A DNA stretch of 64,000 nt from Enterobacter cloacae subsp. cloacae ATCC 13047 (GCF_000025565.1 NC_014121.1:3720001-3784000), one strand, 5' to 3'. Counted from the first letter of the stretch, positions 30,525 to 42,514 are shown. Numbers and translations: made by a program. Notes: generated by a model from the sequence alone, not told the origin.

Positions 30525-32522
30525 GTGAAACAAAACGCTATACAACCCGCCAACCTCGAATTCAACGCTGAGGGTACACCTGTTTCCCGAGATTTTGATG
30601 ACGTCTATTTTTCTAATGATAACGGACTGGAAGAAACCCGCTATGTTTTCCTCGACGGAAATCAGCTCAGCGCACGCTTTCCCGCCCATCCGCGCAGTCT
30701 GTTTGTCGTCGCAGAGAGCGGTTTCGGTACCGGCCTGAATTTTTTGACCCTCTGGCAGGCTTTCGACCAGTTTCACGCTGCCCATCCTGAGGCTACGCTA
30801 CAAAGATTACATTTCATCAGTTTCGAAAAATTTCCACTCACCGCGCACGACCTGCACCTGGCGCACCAGCGCTGGCCGGAGCTTGCCCCGTGGGCTGAAC
30901 AGCTTCAGGCGCAGTGGCCGCCCGCCATCGGCGGTTGCCATCGTCTGCTGCTGGACGGTGGACGCGTCACGCTGGACTTATGGCTCGGCGATATCAACGA
31001 ACTGACCGATAAGCTTGATGATTCGATGAACCAGAAGGTGGACGCGTGGTTCCTTGACGGGTTTGCGCCAGCCAAAAACCCGGAGATGTGGAGTCAGCAT
31101 CTGTTTAGCGCCATGGCGCGTCTGGCGCGGCCTGGCGCAACGCTCGCGACCTTTACCTCGGCGGGGTTTGTCCGCCGCGGCTTACAGGAAGCAGGCTTTA
31201 CGATGCGAAAAACCAAAGGGTTTGGCCGCAAGCGCGACATGCTGGTCGGGACGATGGAGCAGACGCTGGCGATCCCCGCCCGGGCGCCCTGGTTTGCACG
31301 CCGCGCCAGCGCCTCCCGTGAGGTGGCGATAATCGGCGGAGGGATTGCCAGCGCCCTGCTTTCGCTCGCGCTTTTACACCGTGGCTGGCAGGTGACGCTC
31401 TACTGTGCTGACCCGGCTCCGGCAAACGGCGCCTCCGGCAACCGTCAGGGAGCCCTTTATCCGCTTTTAAGCGCGCACGACCCGGCGCTGTTCCAGTTTT
31501 TCCCCGCGGCCTTTACCTTTGCCCGTCGCGTATACGACACCCTTCCGGTGGCGTTCGACCATGACTGGTGCGGCGTGACGCAGCTCGGCTGGGATGAAAA
31601 GAGCCAGCAAAAAATCGCGCAGATGCTGTCGCTGGGCCTGCCGGAAGAGATTGCCCGCGCGGTAAGTGCGAAAACGGTGACAGACACCACCGGCGTTGAG
31701 ACGGGCTGCGGCGGTATTCAGTATCCGCTCGGCGGCTGGCTGTGCCCTGCCGAACTGACCACTGCGGCGATTACCCTGGCACAGTCACGCGGGCTGACGG
31801 TGCATTATGCTCATAAGGTTGCATCGCTTAGCCTGACAGCCCACTGGACCCTGTGCTTTGCCGATGGCAAAGAGGCCACGCATGCCAGCGTTGTGCTGGC
31901 AAACGGACATCACATCAATCAGTTTGTCCAGACAGAGACATTGCCCGTTTATCCGGTTGGCGGCCAGGTGAGCCATATTCCGACCGCGCCTGCACTGAGC
32001 CAACTGCGCCAGGTGCTGTGCTATGACGGCTACCTGACGCCGCAAAATCCGTCTAACGCTCATCACTGCATTGGTGCCAGTTACCATCGCGGTGAAACAG
32101 ACACGCATTACCGCGAGGAAGATCAGCAGCAGAACCGCCAGCGCCTGATTGACTGCTTCCCGGACGCGGCGTGGGCGAGAGAGGTTGACGTCAGCGGGGG
32201 CGAAGCGCGCTGCGGCGTACGCTGTGCCACCCGCGATCATCTGCCCATGGCGGGAAATGTACCGGACTATGAGGCAACGCTTGAGGCGTATCAGGATCTG
32301 GCTGAACACAAGGAGACGGCTGTGGTCTCACCGGTTCATCCGGAGCTGTTTATGCTGGGCGGGCTGGGCTCGCGCGGGTTGTGTTCTGCACCGCTGCTGG
32401 CTGAAGCGTTAGCGGCGCAAATGAGCGATGAGCCCATTCCGCTGGACAGCACCACGCTCGCAGGGCTGAATCCGAATCGTTTGTGGGTGCGGAAATTGCT
32501 GAAGGGGAAGCAGGTTAAATAG
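30525..32522 (+). CDS. mnmC: Bifunctional tRNA 5-methylaminomethyl-2-thiouridine synthase MnmC
   Basis: Completes mnm5s2U34 in tRNA. An N-terminal SAM methyltransferase (residues about 1-245, [14 protein letters not shown]) is fused to a C-terminal FAD oxidase ([17 protein letters not shown] near residue 265). The start is GTG 30525 (product begins [13 protein letters not shown]), which gives 665 residues close to the E. coli 668; the longer open frame from 30423 runs into the fabB promoter sites. It is divergent from fabB. Confidence 0.95.
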   Translation: MKQNAIQPANLEFNAEGTPVSRDFDDVYFSNDNGLEETRYVFLDGNQLSARFPAHPRSLFVVAESGFGTGLNFLTLWQAFDQFHAAHPEATLQRLHFISFEKFPLTAHDLHLAHQRWPELAPWAEQLQAQWPPAIGGCHRLLLDGGRVTLDLWLGDINELTDKLDDSMNQKVDAWFLDGFAPAKNPEMWSQHLFSAMARLARPGATLATFTSAGFVRRGLQEAGFTMRKTKGFGRKRDMLVGTMEQTLAIPARAPWFARRASASREVAIIGGGIASALLSLALLHRGWQVTLYCADPAPANGASGNRQGALYPLLSAHDPALFQFFPAAFTFARRVYDTLPVAFDHDWCGVTQLGWDEKSQQKIAQMLSLGLPEEIARAVSAKTVTDTTGVETGCGGIQYPLGGWLCPAELTTAAITLAQSRGLTVHYAHKVASLSLTAHWTLCFADGKEATHASVVLANGHHINQFVQTETLPVYPVGGQVSHIPTAPALSQLRQVLCYDGYLTPQNPSNAHHCIGASYHRGETDTHYREEDQQQNRQRLIDCFPDAAWAREVDVSGGEARCGVRCATRDHLPMAGNVPDYEATLEAYQDLAEHKETAVVSPVHPELFMLGGLGSRGLCSAPLLAEALAAQMSDEPIPLDSTTLAGLNPNRLWVRKLLKGKQVK

Positions 32523-32526
32523 GGTG

Positions 32527-32547
32527 CCCTCTCCCACCGGGAGAGGG
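32527..32547. repeat. CCCTCTCCC/GGGAGAGGG palindrome between mnmC and yfcL
   Basis: A 21-bp palindrome with 9-bp arms lies 4 bp after the mnmC stop and just before the yfcL stop, so it can act as the transcript end for both convergent genes. Confidence 0.7.
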
Positions 32548-32558
32548 AGGTGAAACGC

Positions 32559-32837
32559 TTACTTCGCTTTCGCCTGCTGGAACAGGTTGTCCCACATACC
32601 CAGCACCAGAGACTGGTCGCGGGGAGAAAGCTCGCCCGCCTGGATGGCTTTTTCCAGGCTGCGGCTCACTTCATCATGAATGGCCTCGGCAGAGTGATCG
32701 TCCCCAGCTTCCAGCTCGGCAACGGCCAGCGTCAGGTGACCACGCAGATAACCGCTGGCGAACAGCTCATCATCACTGGCGTGTTCCACCATGTCATCAA
32801 TTAACGCCAGAATGCGTGATTCAAATTCTGCGATCAT
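32559..32837 (-). CDS. yfcL: YfcL family protein
   Basis: A 92-residue acidic protein of unknown function ([20 protein letters not shown]), conserved at this place between epmC and mnmC. No signal peptide or membrane segment. It lies 13 bp after epmC on the same strand. Confidence 0.9.
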   Translation of the reverse strand: MIAEFESRILALIDDMVEHASDDELFASGYLRGHLTLAVAELEAGDDHSAEAIHDEVSRSLEKAIQAGELSPRDQSLVLGMWDNLFQQAKAK

Positions 32838-32850
32838 CTTCTTTCCTCTG

Positions 32851-33396
32851 TTAAAGATCTTCCGGCCACGGGAAGCATTCCGCCGTGATCTCCGGCGTAT
32901 GGTAATAATTCTGTAAAGCCTTGATCAGGCGTGCCGGGCGTTCCGGGATGCCTTTCTCAAGATACTCCATCACCTGCGCATGTACGCGGCGCTGGAAGAG
33001 AATACGGTCTGGCTCGAAATCCCCTTCGAGATTGTCACAGCTGACGTTGAACGGGAAACCCGCCGCCACGCAGAACAGCCACTCCAGCGCCTGCGGTTTG
33101 ACTTCCACATCTTCAAACTGACCCTGCGTGGCCGCGTCACGTCCGTCCGGACAGTACCAGTAACCAAAGTCCACCAGCTCGCGACGCGCTTTTCCCGCAA
33201 TGCACCAGTGTGAAATCTCATGCAGGCCACTGGCGTAAAAACCATGCGCAAACACGATGCGGTTATAGGGCACCTCTGCATCAGCAGGAAGATAGATCGG
33301 TTCGTCGTCGCCTTTAATCAGACGGGTATTAAAATCATCAGCAAAACAGCCGTCAAAAATCTCAATCAGCTGTTCATAGTTATGCGTACTGTTCAT
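32851..33396 (-). CDS. epmC: Elongation factor P hydroxylase
   Basis: Hydroxylates the beta-lysylated Lys34 of EF-P after EpmA/EpmB action (formerly yfcM). The 181 residues carry the metal-binding motif HEISHWC, and the end ([12 protein letters not shown]) is conserved. The start overlaps the yfcA stop by 4 bp (ATGA). Confidence 0.95.
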   Translation of the reverse strand: MNSTHNYEQLIEIFDGCFADDFNTRLIKGDDEPIYLPADAEVPYNRIVFAHGFYASGLHEISHWCIAGKARRELVDFGYWYCPDGRDAATQGQFEDVEVKPQALEWLFCVAAGFPFNVSCDNLEGDFEPDRILFQRRVHAQVMEYLEKGIPERPARLIKALQNYYHTPEITAECFPWPEDL

Positions 33397-34205
33397 GCGT
33401 TCATCCCCAGCCAGGTGAGGATCTCCTGTCCATGGCTGTCATAAAGAAGCTTGGCGCTCATCACCGCCGAGACGATGACGATCATCGGGCGAATCAGCTT
33501 CTGTCCTTTGCTTAATACCAGACGCGAGCCCGCGCGCGCGCCTAAAAACTGCCCCGCCATCATCACAAACCCGGTTGCCCAGATAACCTTGCCGCCGATG
33601 ATAAACAGCAGCAGACCGCCGACGTTCGAGGTGGCATTCAGCACTTTAGCGTGGGCGGTAGATTTGGCGAGGTTAAATCCGGCCAGCGTGACAAACGCCA
33701 GGGCATAGAACGACCCGGCGCCTGGGCCAAAGAAGCCATCGTAAAACCCGACGCAGCCGCCTGCGATAAGCGCGAACGGCAGACCATGCAGTCGACGCTG
33801 CCTGTCCTCTTCACCAAGCTTAGGCATCAGCAGAAAGTAGAGGCCAATACAGATGACCAGCACCGGCAGGATCTGACGCAGAATGTCAGACTGTACGTGC
33901 TGAACCAACAGCGCACCGGAGGTTGAGCCGATGAAGGTCATCAGAATATTGAGCTTCTGGTCGGCTAGATTGACCACCTTACGGCGAATAAAATAGAGCG
34001 ACGCGGAAAGGGACCCGCCGCAGGCCTGAAGCTTGTTGGTGGCAAGCGCCTGAGCCGGGCTCATGCCCGCCGCCAGCAGCGCCGGAACGGTAAGCAATCC
34101 GCCACCGCCCGCGAGGGCATCGATAAAACCGGCCAGCATTGCCACAAAGAACAGCACCACCAGCAGCAGCGGTGACACCATAAACAGGTCGACGAAATTA
34201 TCCAT
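33393..34205 (-). CDS. yfcA: TauE/SafE-family membrane protein YfcA
   Basis: The 270-residue inner-membrane protein of the DUF81/TauE-SafE family has about eight hydrophobic segments. The family is linked to sulfonate, sulfite or other organic anion export, but the substrate is not known for YfcA. It overlaps epmC by 4 bp and mepA by 1 base, so it is translationally coupled on both sides. Confidence 0.93.
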   Translation of the reverse strand: MDNFVDLFMVSPLLLVVLFFVAMLAGFIDALAGGGGLLTVPALLAAGMSPAQALATNKLQACGGSLSASLYFIRRKVVNLADQKLNILMTFIGSTSGALLVQHVQSDILRQILPVLVICIGLYFLLMPKLGEEDRQRRLHGLPFALIAGGCVGFYDGFFGPGAGSFYALAFVTLAGFNLAKSTAHAKVLNATSNVGGLLLFIIGGKVIWATGFVMMAGQFLGARAGSRLVLSKGQKLIRPMIVIVSAVMSAKLLYDSHGQEILTWLGMNA

Positions 34206-35029
34206 TAAAGTACATGCTCATCCAGTAGCGCCTGGCAGGAAGGCGGCAACGGAGGCGATGTCTTCTTCTCAGGCTTAGAGGTTCCAGGTTTTGCCGGTTC
34301 AAACCAGCTTTGCAGTTCCGCACCGCAGCCATCGCCTGGCGGTGGTAGCGGCTGATCTTCACATTCCAGACTGTTTGCCGGGCAGCGCAGACGTACGTGC
34401 ATATGCGCACGATGCTGGAACCACGGACGCACTTTGCGCAGCCAGTCGCGATCGGTTCCCTCATCCAGGCAGAGCTGCTGCTTGATGGCCGGGTTAACGA
34501 AGATCCGCGTGACCTCGTTGTCCTTCGCTGCCAGCTTAATCAGGCTGAAAACATCCGGTGTCCACAGCGACGGCACAACGCTTTTGCCGTCGCGCGCCAC
34601 CAGATCCAGCGCCTGCGGCTTCAGCAGTTGGGCCGAGGTCCAGCGCGTTTTAGGCAACTGCAGGAAAATATCCACATCCAGCCCGGTCTGGTGACTGGCG
34701 TGCCCACCGTTGAAACGACCGCCAGCAGGCATACCCATATCGCCAATCAGCATCGTACCCAGCCCCAGGTTATGCACCTGGTTGCCCAGACGCTGGATAA
34801 ACAGCACCAGATCCGGGTGGCCGAAGTAACGACGCTGGTCGGTACGCATCACCTGATAAGTATCCGACTGCAGAGGAAGTTCCTGCGCACCAACGATACA
34901 GCCATTGGAGAACGCACCAATCGACTGCGCGCTTCCCGCCACCGGGTGAGTGATTTTTTGCCATGGCGTGGCGGCCAGACTGGCCCCACTGGCGAGTAGC
35001 GCCAGCAGAGCAATTGCGGTTTTTTTCAT
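34205..35029 (-). CDS. mepA: Penicillin-insensitive murein endopeptidase
   Basis: A periplasmic LAS-type metallo-endopeptidase that cuts D-Ala-mDAP cross-links. The 274 residues start at the ATG at 35029 with a signal peptide ([19 protein letters not shown]); the 41-codon frame extension upstream is the aroC end. The zinc motif is in [17 protein letters not shown] and the second His site in RAHMHVRL. It lies directly downstream of aroC (2 bp). Confidence 0.96.
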   Translation of the reverse strand: MKKTAIALLALLASGASLAATPWQKITHPVAGSAQSIGAFSNGCIVGAQELPLQSDTYQVMRTDQRRYFGHPDLVLFIQRLGNQVHNLGLGTMLIGDMGMPAGGRFNGGHASHQTGLDVDIFLQLPKTRWTSAQLLKPQALDLVARDGKSVVPSLWTPDVFSLIKLAAKDNEVTRIFVNPAIKQQLCLDEGTDRDWLRKVRPWFQHRAHMHVRLRCPANSLECEDQPLPPPGDGCGAELQSWFEPAKPGTSKPEKKTSPPLPPSCQALLDEHVL

Positions 35030-35031
35030 AG

Positions 35032-36117
35032 TTACCAGCGTGGAATGGTGGTCGTCACATCCGCATTCTGCGCACGCTGGCGCAGGAAGTGATCCATCAA
35101 CACGATTGCCAGCATGGCTTCTGCGATTGGCACCGCGCGGATCCCGACACACGGATCGTGACGTCCTTTGGTGATCATCTCAACTTCTTCACCAGAGCGG
35201 TTAATCGTGTGGCCCGGTACGGTAATGCTGGACGTTGGCTTCAGCGCGATATTGGCAATAATTTGCTGCCCGCTGCTGATGCCGCCGAGAATGCCACCCG
35301 CATGATTGCTCTGGAAGCCCTTTTTTGTAATTTCGTCACGGTTCTGGCTGCCGCGAAGCTGAACCACGTCAAAACCGTCGCCAATTTCGACGCCCTTCAC
35401 TGCATTGATGCTCATCAGCGCGTGGGCAATGTCCGCGTCCAGACGGTCAAATACAGGCTCACCCCAGCCTGGCGGTACGCCGTCAGCCACCACGGTCACT
35501 TTTGCACCGATAGAGTCGCCCTCTTTTTTCAGGCCACGCATCAGCTCGTCCAGCGCCTCCAGCTTCTCAACATCAGCACAGAAGAACGGGTTTTGTTCGA
35601 CCTGCTCCCAGTCTTTAATGGCCAGCGGAATGTCACCCATCTGGGTCAGGCACCCGCGGATCACGATGCCAAATTTCTGCTGCAGGTATTTCTTGGCAAT
35701 TGCCCCTGCGGCGACGCGCATCGCAGTTTCACGCGCGGAGGAGCGCCCACCGCCGCGATAGTCGCGAAAACCGTACTTTTGTTCGTAGGTGTAGTCAGCG
35801 TGGCCTGGACGGAACACATCCTTGATGGCACCGTAGTCCTGAGAACGTTGGTCGGTGTTTTCAATCAGCAGACCAATACTGGTCCCGGTGGTGCGGCCTT
35901 CAAAAACGCCTGAGAGTATTTTGACCTGGTCCGGCTCGCGACGCTGCGTGGTGTAGCGAGAGGTGCCCGGACGACGACGGTCAAGGTCGTGCTGTAAATC
36001 GGCTTCGGTGAGTTCGATGCCTGGCGGTACGCCGTCAACAATACAGCCCAGTGCCAGCCCGTGCGACTCACCAAAGGTGGTCACGCGGAATATTTGTCCA
36101 ATACTGTTTCCTGCCAT
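35032..36117 (-). CDS. aroC: Chorismate synthase
   Basis: Makes chorismate from EPSP with reduced FMN, the end of the shikimate pathway. The 361 residues from ATG 36117 ([20 protein letters not shown]) match E. coli; the ATG one codon earlier (36120) is less likely. [16 protein letters not shown] and [18 protein letters not shown] are conserved family motifs. Confidence 0.97.
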   Translation of the reverse strand: MAGNSIGQIFRVTTFGESHGLALGCIVDGVPPGIELTEADLQHDLDRRRPGTSRYTTQRREPDQVKILSGVFEGRTTGTSIGLLIENTDQRSQDYGAIKDVFRPGHADYTYEQKYGFRDYRGGGRSSARETAMRVAAGAIAKKYLQQKFGIVIRGCLTQMGDIPLAIKDWEQVEQNPFFCADVEKLEALDELMRGLKKEGDSIGAKVTVVADGVPPGWGEPVFDRLDADIAHALMSINAVKGVEIGDGFDVVQLRGSQNRDEITKKGFQSNHAGGILGGISSGQQIIANIALKPTSSITVPGHTINRSGEEVEMITKGRHDPCVGIRAVPIAEAMLAIVLMDHFLRQRAQNADVTTTIPRW

Positions 36118-36177
36118 CACGGCTCCGATGTCGTTATTTGTGTGTGAGCGTTGTGAAACGGGCCGAAGCCCGCTGGA

Positions 36178-37110
36178 TTAATCTTTGTAGATGCTGAAAT
36201 GTTCGCGCGCGTCGAGCAGCTGCGCTTTGGTCAGCATAAAGACGCCGTCACCGCCGTTGTCGAACTCAAGCCAGGTGAACGGCACATCCGGGTACTGCTC
36301 TATCAGATGTACCATGCTGTTGCCCACTTCACAAATCAGAACACCGTCGTCGGTCAGATAATCCGGTGCGCAGGCCAGAATGCGGCGGGTCAGCTTCAGG
36401 CCGTCAGAACCCGATGCCAGGCCCAATTCTGGCTCGTGACGATATTCGTTCGGCAGATCGGACATATCTTCCGCATCCACGTACGGCGGGTTGGTTACGA
36501 TCAGATCGTACTGCAGCGTCGGCAGGTCACGGAACAGATCGGAGCGGATAGGCGTAACATGGTGGATCAGCCCGTGTTCTTCAATGTTGTGCTCGGTTAC
36601 CGCCAGCGCGTCGGTGGAGATGTCCACCGCGTCCACTTCCGCTTCCGGGAAGGCATAAGCGCAGGCAATGGCAATGCAGCCGCTGCCGGTACACATATCC
36701 AGAATGTGCTGCGGTTGACGGTTAATCAGCCCTTCGAAGTGGTTGTTGATCAGCTCACCAATCGGCGAGCGCGGCACCAGCACGCGTTCATCAACATAGA
36801 ATTCGTGACCGCAGAACCAGGCTTTGTTGGTCAGATAGGCTACCGGAATACGCTCGTTCACGCGGCGGATCACACGCTCAACGATGCGGTGCTTTTCGCT
36901 GGAGGTCAGACGCGCGGTGCGCATGTCTTCCGGAATATCGAGCGGCAGGTAGAGAGAAGGCAGCACCAGTTGAACAGCTTCATCCCACGGGTTATCCGTG
37001 CCGTGTCCGTACCAGATATTGGCGGCGCTGAAGCGGCTAACCGACCAGCGCAACATGTCCTGTATGGTATGCAGCTCGTTTACTGCTTCATCGACAAAAA
37101 TTTTATCCAC
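36178..37110 (-). CDS. prmB: 50S ribosomal protein L3 glutamine methyltransferase
   Basis: A SAM-dependent methyltransferase that modifies Gln150 of ribosomal protein L3. The 310 residues have the SAM motif [12 protein letters not shown] and the amide-methyltransferase motif NPPY ([12 protein letters not shown]). It is upstream of aroC in the same operon and divergent from smrB. Confidence 0.96.
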   Translation of the reverse strand: MDKIFVDEAVNELHTIQDMLRWSVSRFSAANIWYGHGTDNPWDEAVQLVLPSLYLPLDIPEDMRTARLTSSEKHRIVERVIRRVNERIPVAYLTNKAWFCGHEFYVDERVLVPRSPIGELINNHFEGLINRQPQHILDMCTGSGCIAIACAYAFPEAEVDAVDISTDALAVTEHNIEEHGLIHHVTPIRSDLFRDLPTLQYDLIVTNPPYVDAEDMSDLPNEYRHEPELGLASGSDGLKLTRRILACAPDYLTDDGVLICEVGNSMVHLIEQYPDVPFTWLEFDNGGDGVFMLTKAQLLDAREHFSIYKD

Positions 37111-37255
37111 TCTTTCCTCCAGGGCATGCTCGCATAATTTTCGGCGGCTAGTTTGCCATGAAGACGGCGATAAATCAGCAATGACGCGTACCGCTTGAGG
37201 TTAAAAAATGCGTTTAGTCGGGTACACTATCGGAAATACGAGATGAGAACGACGA

Positions 37256-37807
37256 ATGAAAAAGAAAACATCGCTCAGCGAGGAGGATCAGGCGCTCTTC
37301 CGTCAGCTCATGACCGGGACGCGTCAAATCAAGCAGGACACCATTGTCCACCGGCCGATGCGCAAAAAAGTCAGCGAAGTACCGGTCAAAAGGCTATTGC
37401 AGGAGCAGGCGGATAATAGCCACTATTTTTCCGATGAGTTTCAGCCGCTGCTTAACACGCAGGGTGCGGTCAAGTACGTTCGCGAAGATGTCAGCCACTT
37501 TGAGCTGAAAAAATTACGCCGGGGAGATTATTCACCCGAGCTGTTTCTCGATTTGCATGGTTTGACGCAGATGCAGGCGAAACAGGAGCTGGGGGCGTTG
37601 ATTGCCGCCTGTCGCCGCGAACATGTGTTTTGTGCCTGCGTGATGCACGGCCACGGTAAACATGTTCTTAAGCAACAAACGCCGCTGTGGCTGGCTCAGC
37701 ATCCACACGTGATGGCGTTTCATCAGGCGCCCAAAGAGTACGGCGGAGATGCCGCCTTGCTGGTGTTGATAGAAGTTGAGGAGTGGCAACCGCCAGAACT
37801 GCCCTGA
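37256..37807 (+). CDS. smrB: Smr-domain ribosome rescue endonuclease
   Basis: The 183-residue protein has a C-terminal Smr domain ([17 protein letters not shown], then [19 protein letters not shown]). SmrB cleaves mRNA between collided ribosomes and starts rescue. The N-terminus is basic and probably ribosome-binding. The start ATG 37256 follows GAACGACGA; an ORF beginning at 37195 is in a different frame and is a chance one. Confidence 0.95.
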   Translation: MKKKTSLSEEDQALFRQLMTGTRQIKQDTIVHRPMRKKVSEVPVKRLLQEQADNSHYFSDEFQPLLNTQGAVKYVREDVSHFELKKLRRGDYSPELFLDLHGLTQMQAKQELGALIAACRREHVFCACVMHGHGKHVLKQQTPLWLAQHPHVMAFHQAPKEYGGDAALLVLIEVEEWQPPELP

Positions 37808-37813
37808 GAACAT

Positions 37814-37838
37814 GGCGGGAGGCATAGTGGCTCCCGCC
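37814..37838. terminator. Terminator between smrB and sixA
   Basis: An 8-bp stem GGCGGGAG/CTCCCGCC is followed by a short T stretch. It lies between the convergent smrB and sixA genes. Confidence 0.7.
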
Positions 37839-37853
37839 TTATCGCACGTCACC

Positions 37854-38339
37854 TCAGATTGCTTTCGCCATCCGGAGATTGCATGGACTCATTTGCCAGT
37901 TGAAGACCCCTTTGCCGGTTTCGTCGAGGGTGACGTTGGCAATGGCGGAGGTTGTAAACATCGGTGGCGTCTCGCCCGGGCACAGTTCAGATACCAGATA
38001 GCCAACCAGTGGCAGGTGGGAAATGACCAGTGCAGAAGCGACACCTTCATTGCACAGCGCCTGCAGGTAGGCACTGACAAGGCCGACATCACCACACGGC
38101 GTGAGTTCAGGGAGAACATCCACGCTGGTCGGCAGGTTCATACACTCCCCTACCACATCCAGCGTCTGTTCAGCACGCAGGAACGGACTCACCAGAACGC
38201 GTTCAATGTCCACTTTTTGACCTTTAAGCCAGTTCGCCATCTGACGAGATTCGTCGCAGCCGCAGACGGTTAAAGGACGTACTGAGTCACTGGCGGCATC
38301 GAGTGCCGCGTCGCCGTGACGCATGATAAAAACTTGCAT
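37854..38339 (-). CDS. sixA: Phosphohistidine phosphatase SixA
   Basis: The 161-residue histidine-phosphatase has the RHG motif at the start (MQVFIMRHGDAA, His8). SixA removes phosphate from phosphohistidine proteins such as PtsN/NPr and ArcB. It is a stand-alone gene between smrB and the fad operon; 208 bp separate it from fadJ, and I see no other gene in that gap. Confidence 0.95.
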   Translation of the reverse strand: MQVFIMRHGDAALDAASDSVRPLTVCGCDESRQMANWLKGQKVDIERVLVSPFLRAEQTLDVVGECMNLPTSVDVLPELTPCGDVGLVSAYLQALCNEGVASALVISHLPLVGYLVSELCPGETPPMFTTSAIANVTLDETGKGVFNWQMSPCNLRMAKAI

Positions 38340-38547
38340 ATTGCACCGCTTTTGTTAACCAGAATCACCGGCGTTAACTACCCGCGATTAATGCTTGAGG
38401 TAGAAAACCCGATGGCCGGGCATTGTGCCTGATCCATTCGGTGAATGAAACGCTGTTTTTTACCTCAATGGCGTAAGTATAGTCAATCTCTGTTTACAAA
38501 ATCGCCAAATCAGATTCATTCACCGCCGGATTTACCCTTCTTTGACC

Positions 38548-40695
38548 TCAACTTACGAGGACAGTTTCCCTTGCTGGCCAAAATGTCTGGCCCCGTTCCG
38601 CCATCTGCAATAATTCGTCACAGGGTGTAAACCGGGGACCATACTGCGTGGCAAGACGTTGCAGAATCGCAACCACTTCACCCGCTCCGAGGTTGTCCAT
38701 GTAACGGAACGGGCCGCCAAGGAACGGCGGGAAACCAATACCAAATACGGCGCCAATATCGCCATCGCGTGCGCTTTTAATCACCTGCTCGCCAAAACAG
38801 CGTGCGGCTTCATTAAGCATCATCATCACACAGCGTTCAGCACACTGAACGGCAGACAGTTTCGCCTGTCCGGTTGTTGGGATAAGCCCATAGACCGAAG
38901 GGTCGACCTGTTTCTTGCTTTTACGCCCTTTTGCGCGGTAAAGATAGAAACCGCGTTCATTTTTTCTGCCTTTGCGATCGTCCTTCAAAATTGCAGAAAC
39001 AATGTTTGCAGGCGGGCTAAAACGCTCGCCATATGCGGCCTCCAGCACAGGTATAATTTTAGTGCCGGTGTCTATTCCTACCTCATCCAAAAGTTGGATT
39101 GGGCCAACGGGGAAACCAAACTTGACCAGCGCCTCGTCGACGTGTTCGATCTTCTCCCCTTCCACCAGCAGGCGCATCGCTTCGTTGATATACGGCGCCA
39201 GAATTCGGTTGACGTAGAAACCCGCTTTATCTGCCACGACGATCGGGGTTTTGCCCTGCATTTTCGCCAGTTTCACTACCGTAGAGACAGTCTGCGGGCT
39301 GGTTGACGCGTGTGGAATAACTTCAACCAGCGGCATTTTTTCAACCGGACTAAAAAAGTGCAGGCCAATCACCTGCTCAGGACGCGCGGCTTTCGCTGCG
39401 ATATCACCGATCGGTAATGAAGAGGTATTCGAGGCGAAAATCGTGTGCGGCGCACAATGTTGCTCAACGTCCGCAACCATCTGCTGCTTAAGCGCCAGAT
39501 CTTCAAACACCGCTTCAATGACCAGATCGCGATGGGCAAAACCACGGTAGTCCGTAGTGCCGCTGATCATGGCCACGGTTTTATCCCGCTCGCTTGCCTT
39601 GATATGGCGGCGTTTAACCTTCCGATCAAGGTTCTGCCAGCTGTACTGCAGTGCGTGGTTGATCCCTTTCGGGTTGATGTCTTTGATACGTACGGGCAAT
39701 TTGGCTTTGCTGGCTGTAACAAACGCAATACCACCGCCCATCAGTCCGCCCCCGAGAACGCCAACGGCTTTGAGCGGTGCAGGTTCCGCGTCACTGCCCG
39801 GATCTTTTTTAACGTCAGTGCTGGCAAAGAAGATGCTGCGCAACGCCTGCGATTGCGGCGTCATCGCCAGTTCACCAAAGGCTTTTGCCTCCGCGGCATA
39901 ACCGCTGCTGCTGCCCTGCGACAACCCGGTTTCAATCACCTCAAGAATGCGCTTCGTCGCCGGATAGTTGCCTTTGGTCTTTTGTTCGGTTTTCTTGCCC
40001 ACCATGCTAAACAGCAGCGCCCGCCCCAGCGGCCCGGCCAGGACGCGCTCACGTACCGGCAGAGCACGTCTTGCCTGACGTCCCTTCAGCGCCAGCTCTA
40101 CGGCGGCTTCCAGCAAAATGGAATGCGGAACGACGTCATCAACCAGCCCCGCTTTCAGCGCCTGACGGGCGCGCAGCTGTTTGCCGGTTAAGATCATCTC
40201 CAGCGCTGTACTAACGCCAACCAGCCGCGGCAGACGCTGCGTTCCACCGGAGCCGGGAAGCAGCCCAAGCTGTACTTCCGGCAACCCAAGAACGGTTTTC
40301 GCGTCGTCAGTACAAATACGACTGTGACAGGCCAGCGCCAGCTCCAGCCCACCGCCCAGGCATGCACCGTGGATCGCGGCGATCGCCGGGATCGGCAGCG
40401 AATGGATCTCCGCCATCACCTGCTGCCCCTGGCGCGCCAGATCTTCCGCCTCCTGCGCGCTTTGCGCCCGGGCGATCATGTTGATATCGGCCCCAGCAAT
40501 AAAGTTGTCTGGCTTGGCCGAGATAAACACCAGGCCGCGAATCGCTTTGTTCTCGCGGATCTGCTTTAACATCTCGCGCACCTGAACGCCAAATTCCGCC
40601 TTCAGGGTATTCATCTTTTCGTCGGGGACATCAATGGTAATCACAGCCACGTTATCGAGGCGAACCGTCAGATTAAATGCAGATGCCATTGCCAT
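38548..40695 (-). CDS. fadJ: Fatty acid oxidation complex alpha subunit (anaerobic)
   Basis: The multifunctional 3-hydroxyacyl-CoA dehydrogenase / enoyl-CoA hydratase / epimerase of the FadIJ complex. In its 715 residues the N-terminal crotonase domain ([33 protein letters not shown]) is followed by the Rossmann dehydrogenase domain ([13 protein letters not shown] near residue 318) and two C-terminal 3HCDH domains. Its ATG shares a base with the fadI stop, so the genes are coupled. Confidence 0.97.
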   Translation of the reverse strand: MAMASAFNLTVRLDNVAVITIDVPDEKMNTLKAEFGVQVREMLKQIRENKAIRGLVFISAKPDNFIAGADINMIARAQSAQEAEDLARQGQQVMAEIHSLPIPAIAAIHGACLGGGLELALACHSRICTDDAKTVLGLPEVQLGLLPGSGGTQRLPRLVGVSTALEMILTGKQLRARQALKAGLVDDVVPHSILLEAAVELALKGRQARRALPVRERVLAGPLGRALLFSMVGKKTEQKTKGNYPATKRILEVIETGLSQGSSSGYAAEAKAFGELAMTPQSQALRSIFFASTDVKKDPGSDAEPAPLKAVGVLGGGLMGGGIAFVTASKAKLPVRIKDINPKGINHALQYSWQNLDRKVKRRHIKASERDKTVAMISGTTDYRGFAHRDLVIEAVFEDLALKQQMVADVEQHCAPHTIFASNTSSLPIGDIAAKAARPEQVIGLHFFSPVEKMPLVEVIPHASTSPQTVSTVVKLAKMQGKTPIVVADKAGFYVNRILAPYINEAMRLLVEGEKIEHVDEALVKFGFPVGPIQLLDEVGIDTGTKIIPVLEAAYGERFSPPANIVSAILKDDRKGRKNERGFYLYRAKGRKSKKQVDPSVYGLIPTTGQAKLSAVQCAERCVMMMLNEAARCFGEQVIKSARDGDIGAVFGIGFPPFLGGPFRYMDNLGAGEVVAILQRLATQYGPRFTPCDELLQMAERGQTFWPARETVLVS

Positions 40696-42005
40696 TATTC
40701 AGCCTCCAGAACCATTGCTGCCCCAAGACCGCCCGCCGCGCAGGCGGTGACGAGGCCAAAACCGCCGCCACGGCGACGTAACTCATGTAATGTTTGGGTG
40801 ATCATCCTTGCGCCCGTCGCCGCAAACGGATGACCGTAGGCGATAGAGCCGCCCAGTACGTTAAATTTGCTTTGATCCACTTCTCCAGTGGCATGGGCGC
40901 GGCCAAGGACATCGCGAGCAAAACGTTCGCTGGCCAGTAGCTGGACATTGGCCAGGGTTTGTGCGGCAAAGGCCTCGTGCATATCAATCAGCGTTAAATC
41001 AGCGAGGGTCAACCCTGCGCGATCCAGCGCCAGCGGCGTGGACCAGGCCGGGCCTAACAGCATGTCCTGCCAGACGTCGATCGCCGTGAACGCGTAGCTG
41101 CGCAGATAACCGAGCGGAGTAAGGCCCAGCTCTTTGGCTCGCGATTCGGTCATCAGGATCACCGCGGCAGCACCATCCGTCAGCGGAGTACTGTTGGCGG
41201 CCGTAACGGTGCCGTGTTTGCGGTCGAATGCCGGACGCAGTCTGGCATAGTCCGCCAGCGTCGAGGTGCCACGAATGTTGTTATCTTCCACCAGCGGTTC
41301 GCGATAAGGCGGGATATACGCGGTCATCACCTCGTCGTTCAGCTTGCCTTCCGACCAGGCTTTCGCCGCCAGCTGATGGGAACGGTGAGCCAGCGCATCC
41401 TGCTGCTCCCGGGTAATGCCGTAGGTTTTGGCCATCTGCTCGGCGGTGTCGCCCATGCGCAGGCCGGTGGAGTATTCAGCCACCGCAGGTGGAACCGGCA
41501 TCAGGTCACGAAGGCGTAAACGCGAGAAGAGCTTAAGTTTTTGCCCGGCGGTGCGCGCTTTATTTGCATCCACCAGAATGCGGGCCAGCTTTTTACTAAC
41601 CCCTATCGGCAGCACGGAGGATGAGTCTGCCCCGCCGGCGATCCCCGCGCGAATGGTGCCCGCCATCAGGCTTTCGGCCACGTTTGCCACCGCCTGAAAG
41701 CTGGTTGCACACGCACGGCTGACGCTGTAAGCATCCGTATGCACGTTCATTCCGGTGCCAAGGACAATTTCTCGTGCAATGTTCGGGGCTTCTGGCATCT
41801 GAACAACCTGGCCAAAAACCAGCTGCTCAATGACATCAGGCGGTATTTCGCTGCGAGCCAGCATCTCCCCCACCACCATTTTCCCCAGATCGACGGCCGG
41901 TATGCCGTGAAACGCTGTCGCCTGACGCGCAAACGGCGTACGCAATCCACTGACAATGGCAATGCGGTCACCTTGTCGGGTGATAAGCGGTAATGCCTGA
42001 CTCAT
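40695..42005 (-). CDS. fadI: Acetyl-CoA C-acyltransferase FadI
   Basis: The thiolase of the FadIJ beta-oxidation complex, 436 residues from ATG 42005 ([14 protein letters not shown]), equal to E. coli. The active-site cysteine is in [13 protein letters not shown], with the histidine/cysteine sites in [10 protein letters not shown] and [14 protein letters not shown] FadR site lies about 35 bp upstream. Confidence 0.97.
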   Translation of the reverse strand: MSQALPLITRQGDRIAIVSGLRTPFARQATAFHGIPAVDLGKMVVGEMLARSEIPPDVIEQLVFGQVVQMPEAPNIAREIVLGTGMNVHTDAYSVSRACATSFQAVANVAESLMAGTIRAGIAGGADSSSVLPIGVSKKLARILVDANKARTAGQKLKLFSRLRLRDLMPVPPAVAEYSTGLRMGDTAEQMAKTYGITREQQDALAHRSHQLAAKAWSEGKLNDEVMTAYIPPYREPLVEDNNIRGTSTLADYARLRPAFDRKHGTVTAANSTPLTDGAAAVILMTESRAKELGLTPLGYLRSYAFTAIDVWQDMLLGPAWSTPLALDRAGLTLADLTLIDMHEAFAAQTLANVQLLASERFARDVLGRAHATGEVDQSKFNVLGGSIAYGHPFAATGARMITQTLHELRRRGGGFGLVTACAAGGLGAAMVLEAE

Positions 42006-42037
42006 AACATTCCCCTGTAAAAATTTTGCAAACATAA

Positions 42038-42054
42038 AGTGGTCTGACCTGATA
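42038..42054 (-). promoter_or_regulatory. FadR operator of fadIJ
   Basis: The top strand AGTGGTCTGACCTGATA matches the FadR consensus core TGGTCNGACC. It lies just upstream of fadI, so long-chain acyl-CoA would relieve repression of the operon. Confidence 0.85.
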
Positions 42055-42154
42055 AATAGTCTTAACCATTTTTTTACATTCAGCCAATTGAGGAAACGAA
42101 AAAATGCGAACTAAAACACAGAGAAGAAAAAAGAAAATGCCCCGAGGTAAAAAC

Positions 42155-42182
42155 AAAACGGTAACCCAGAGGTTACCGTTTT
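42155..42182 (-). terminator. Terminator after yfcZ
   Basis: A perfect 12-bp stem AAAACGGTAACC/GGTTACCGTTTT with loop CAGA and U residues on both sides lies between the yfcZ end and the fadI promoter. It could act in both directions. Confidence 0.88.
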
Positions 42183-42193
42183 GAGTGTTTGCA

Positions 42194-42213
42194 CCCTCAC
42201 CCGTAGGAGAGGG
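42194..42213. repeat. Degenerate CCCTC...GAGAGGG palindrome
   Basis: CCCTCACCCGTAGGAGAGGG is an imperfect relative of the CCCTCTCC/GGAGAGGG elements near 12510, 12593 and 32537. It lies just after the yfcZ stop codon. Confidence 0.5.
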
Positions 42214-42229
42214 CATCAGGCCGCAGAGA

Positions 42230-42514
42230 TTAACGCAGACCGAGTTGGAAAATCAGCGTTTCAGCTTCGCAGGCGAAGATAAAGTCGATATCCAGCTTCA
42301 CGCCGCCGTCCACTTCCGTGTAGGTGGACTTGATTTCACACGGATCGGATTCTACGTCGCGCGCGCGCTTGCTCAGCGCCGCCAGGGTTTCTTCCGCTTC
42401 GGCACGGTTGGTGAACACGCGGCTGTAAGAGGCGGTGCAATCGGAGTTGTCCATGATGGTACCAACATCCATACAGCAGCAAACCGGGGTTTCATCAGCA
42501 CTGCATTTACTCAT
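42230..42514 (-). CDS. yfcZ: YfcZ/YiiS family protein
   Basis: A 94-residue DUF406 protein of unknown function with a cysteine-rich N-terminus (MSKCSADETPVCCCMD). It aligns fully with E. coli YfcZ and keeps its place next to fadL. Confidence 0.93.
   Translation of the reverse strand: MSKCSADETPVCCCMDVGTIMDNSDCTASYSRVFTNRAEAEETLAALSKRARDVESDPCEIKSTYTEVDGGVKLDIDFIFACEAETLIFQLGLR

Noticed and set aside
35089..35913. A 274-codon plus-strand open frame
   Set aside because: Antisense to aroC; no independent start signal or domain.
36199..37137. A 312-codon plus-strand open frame
   Set aside because: Antisense to prmB, which has the complete methyltransferase motifs.
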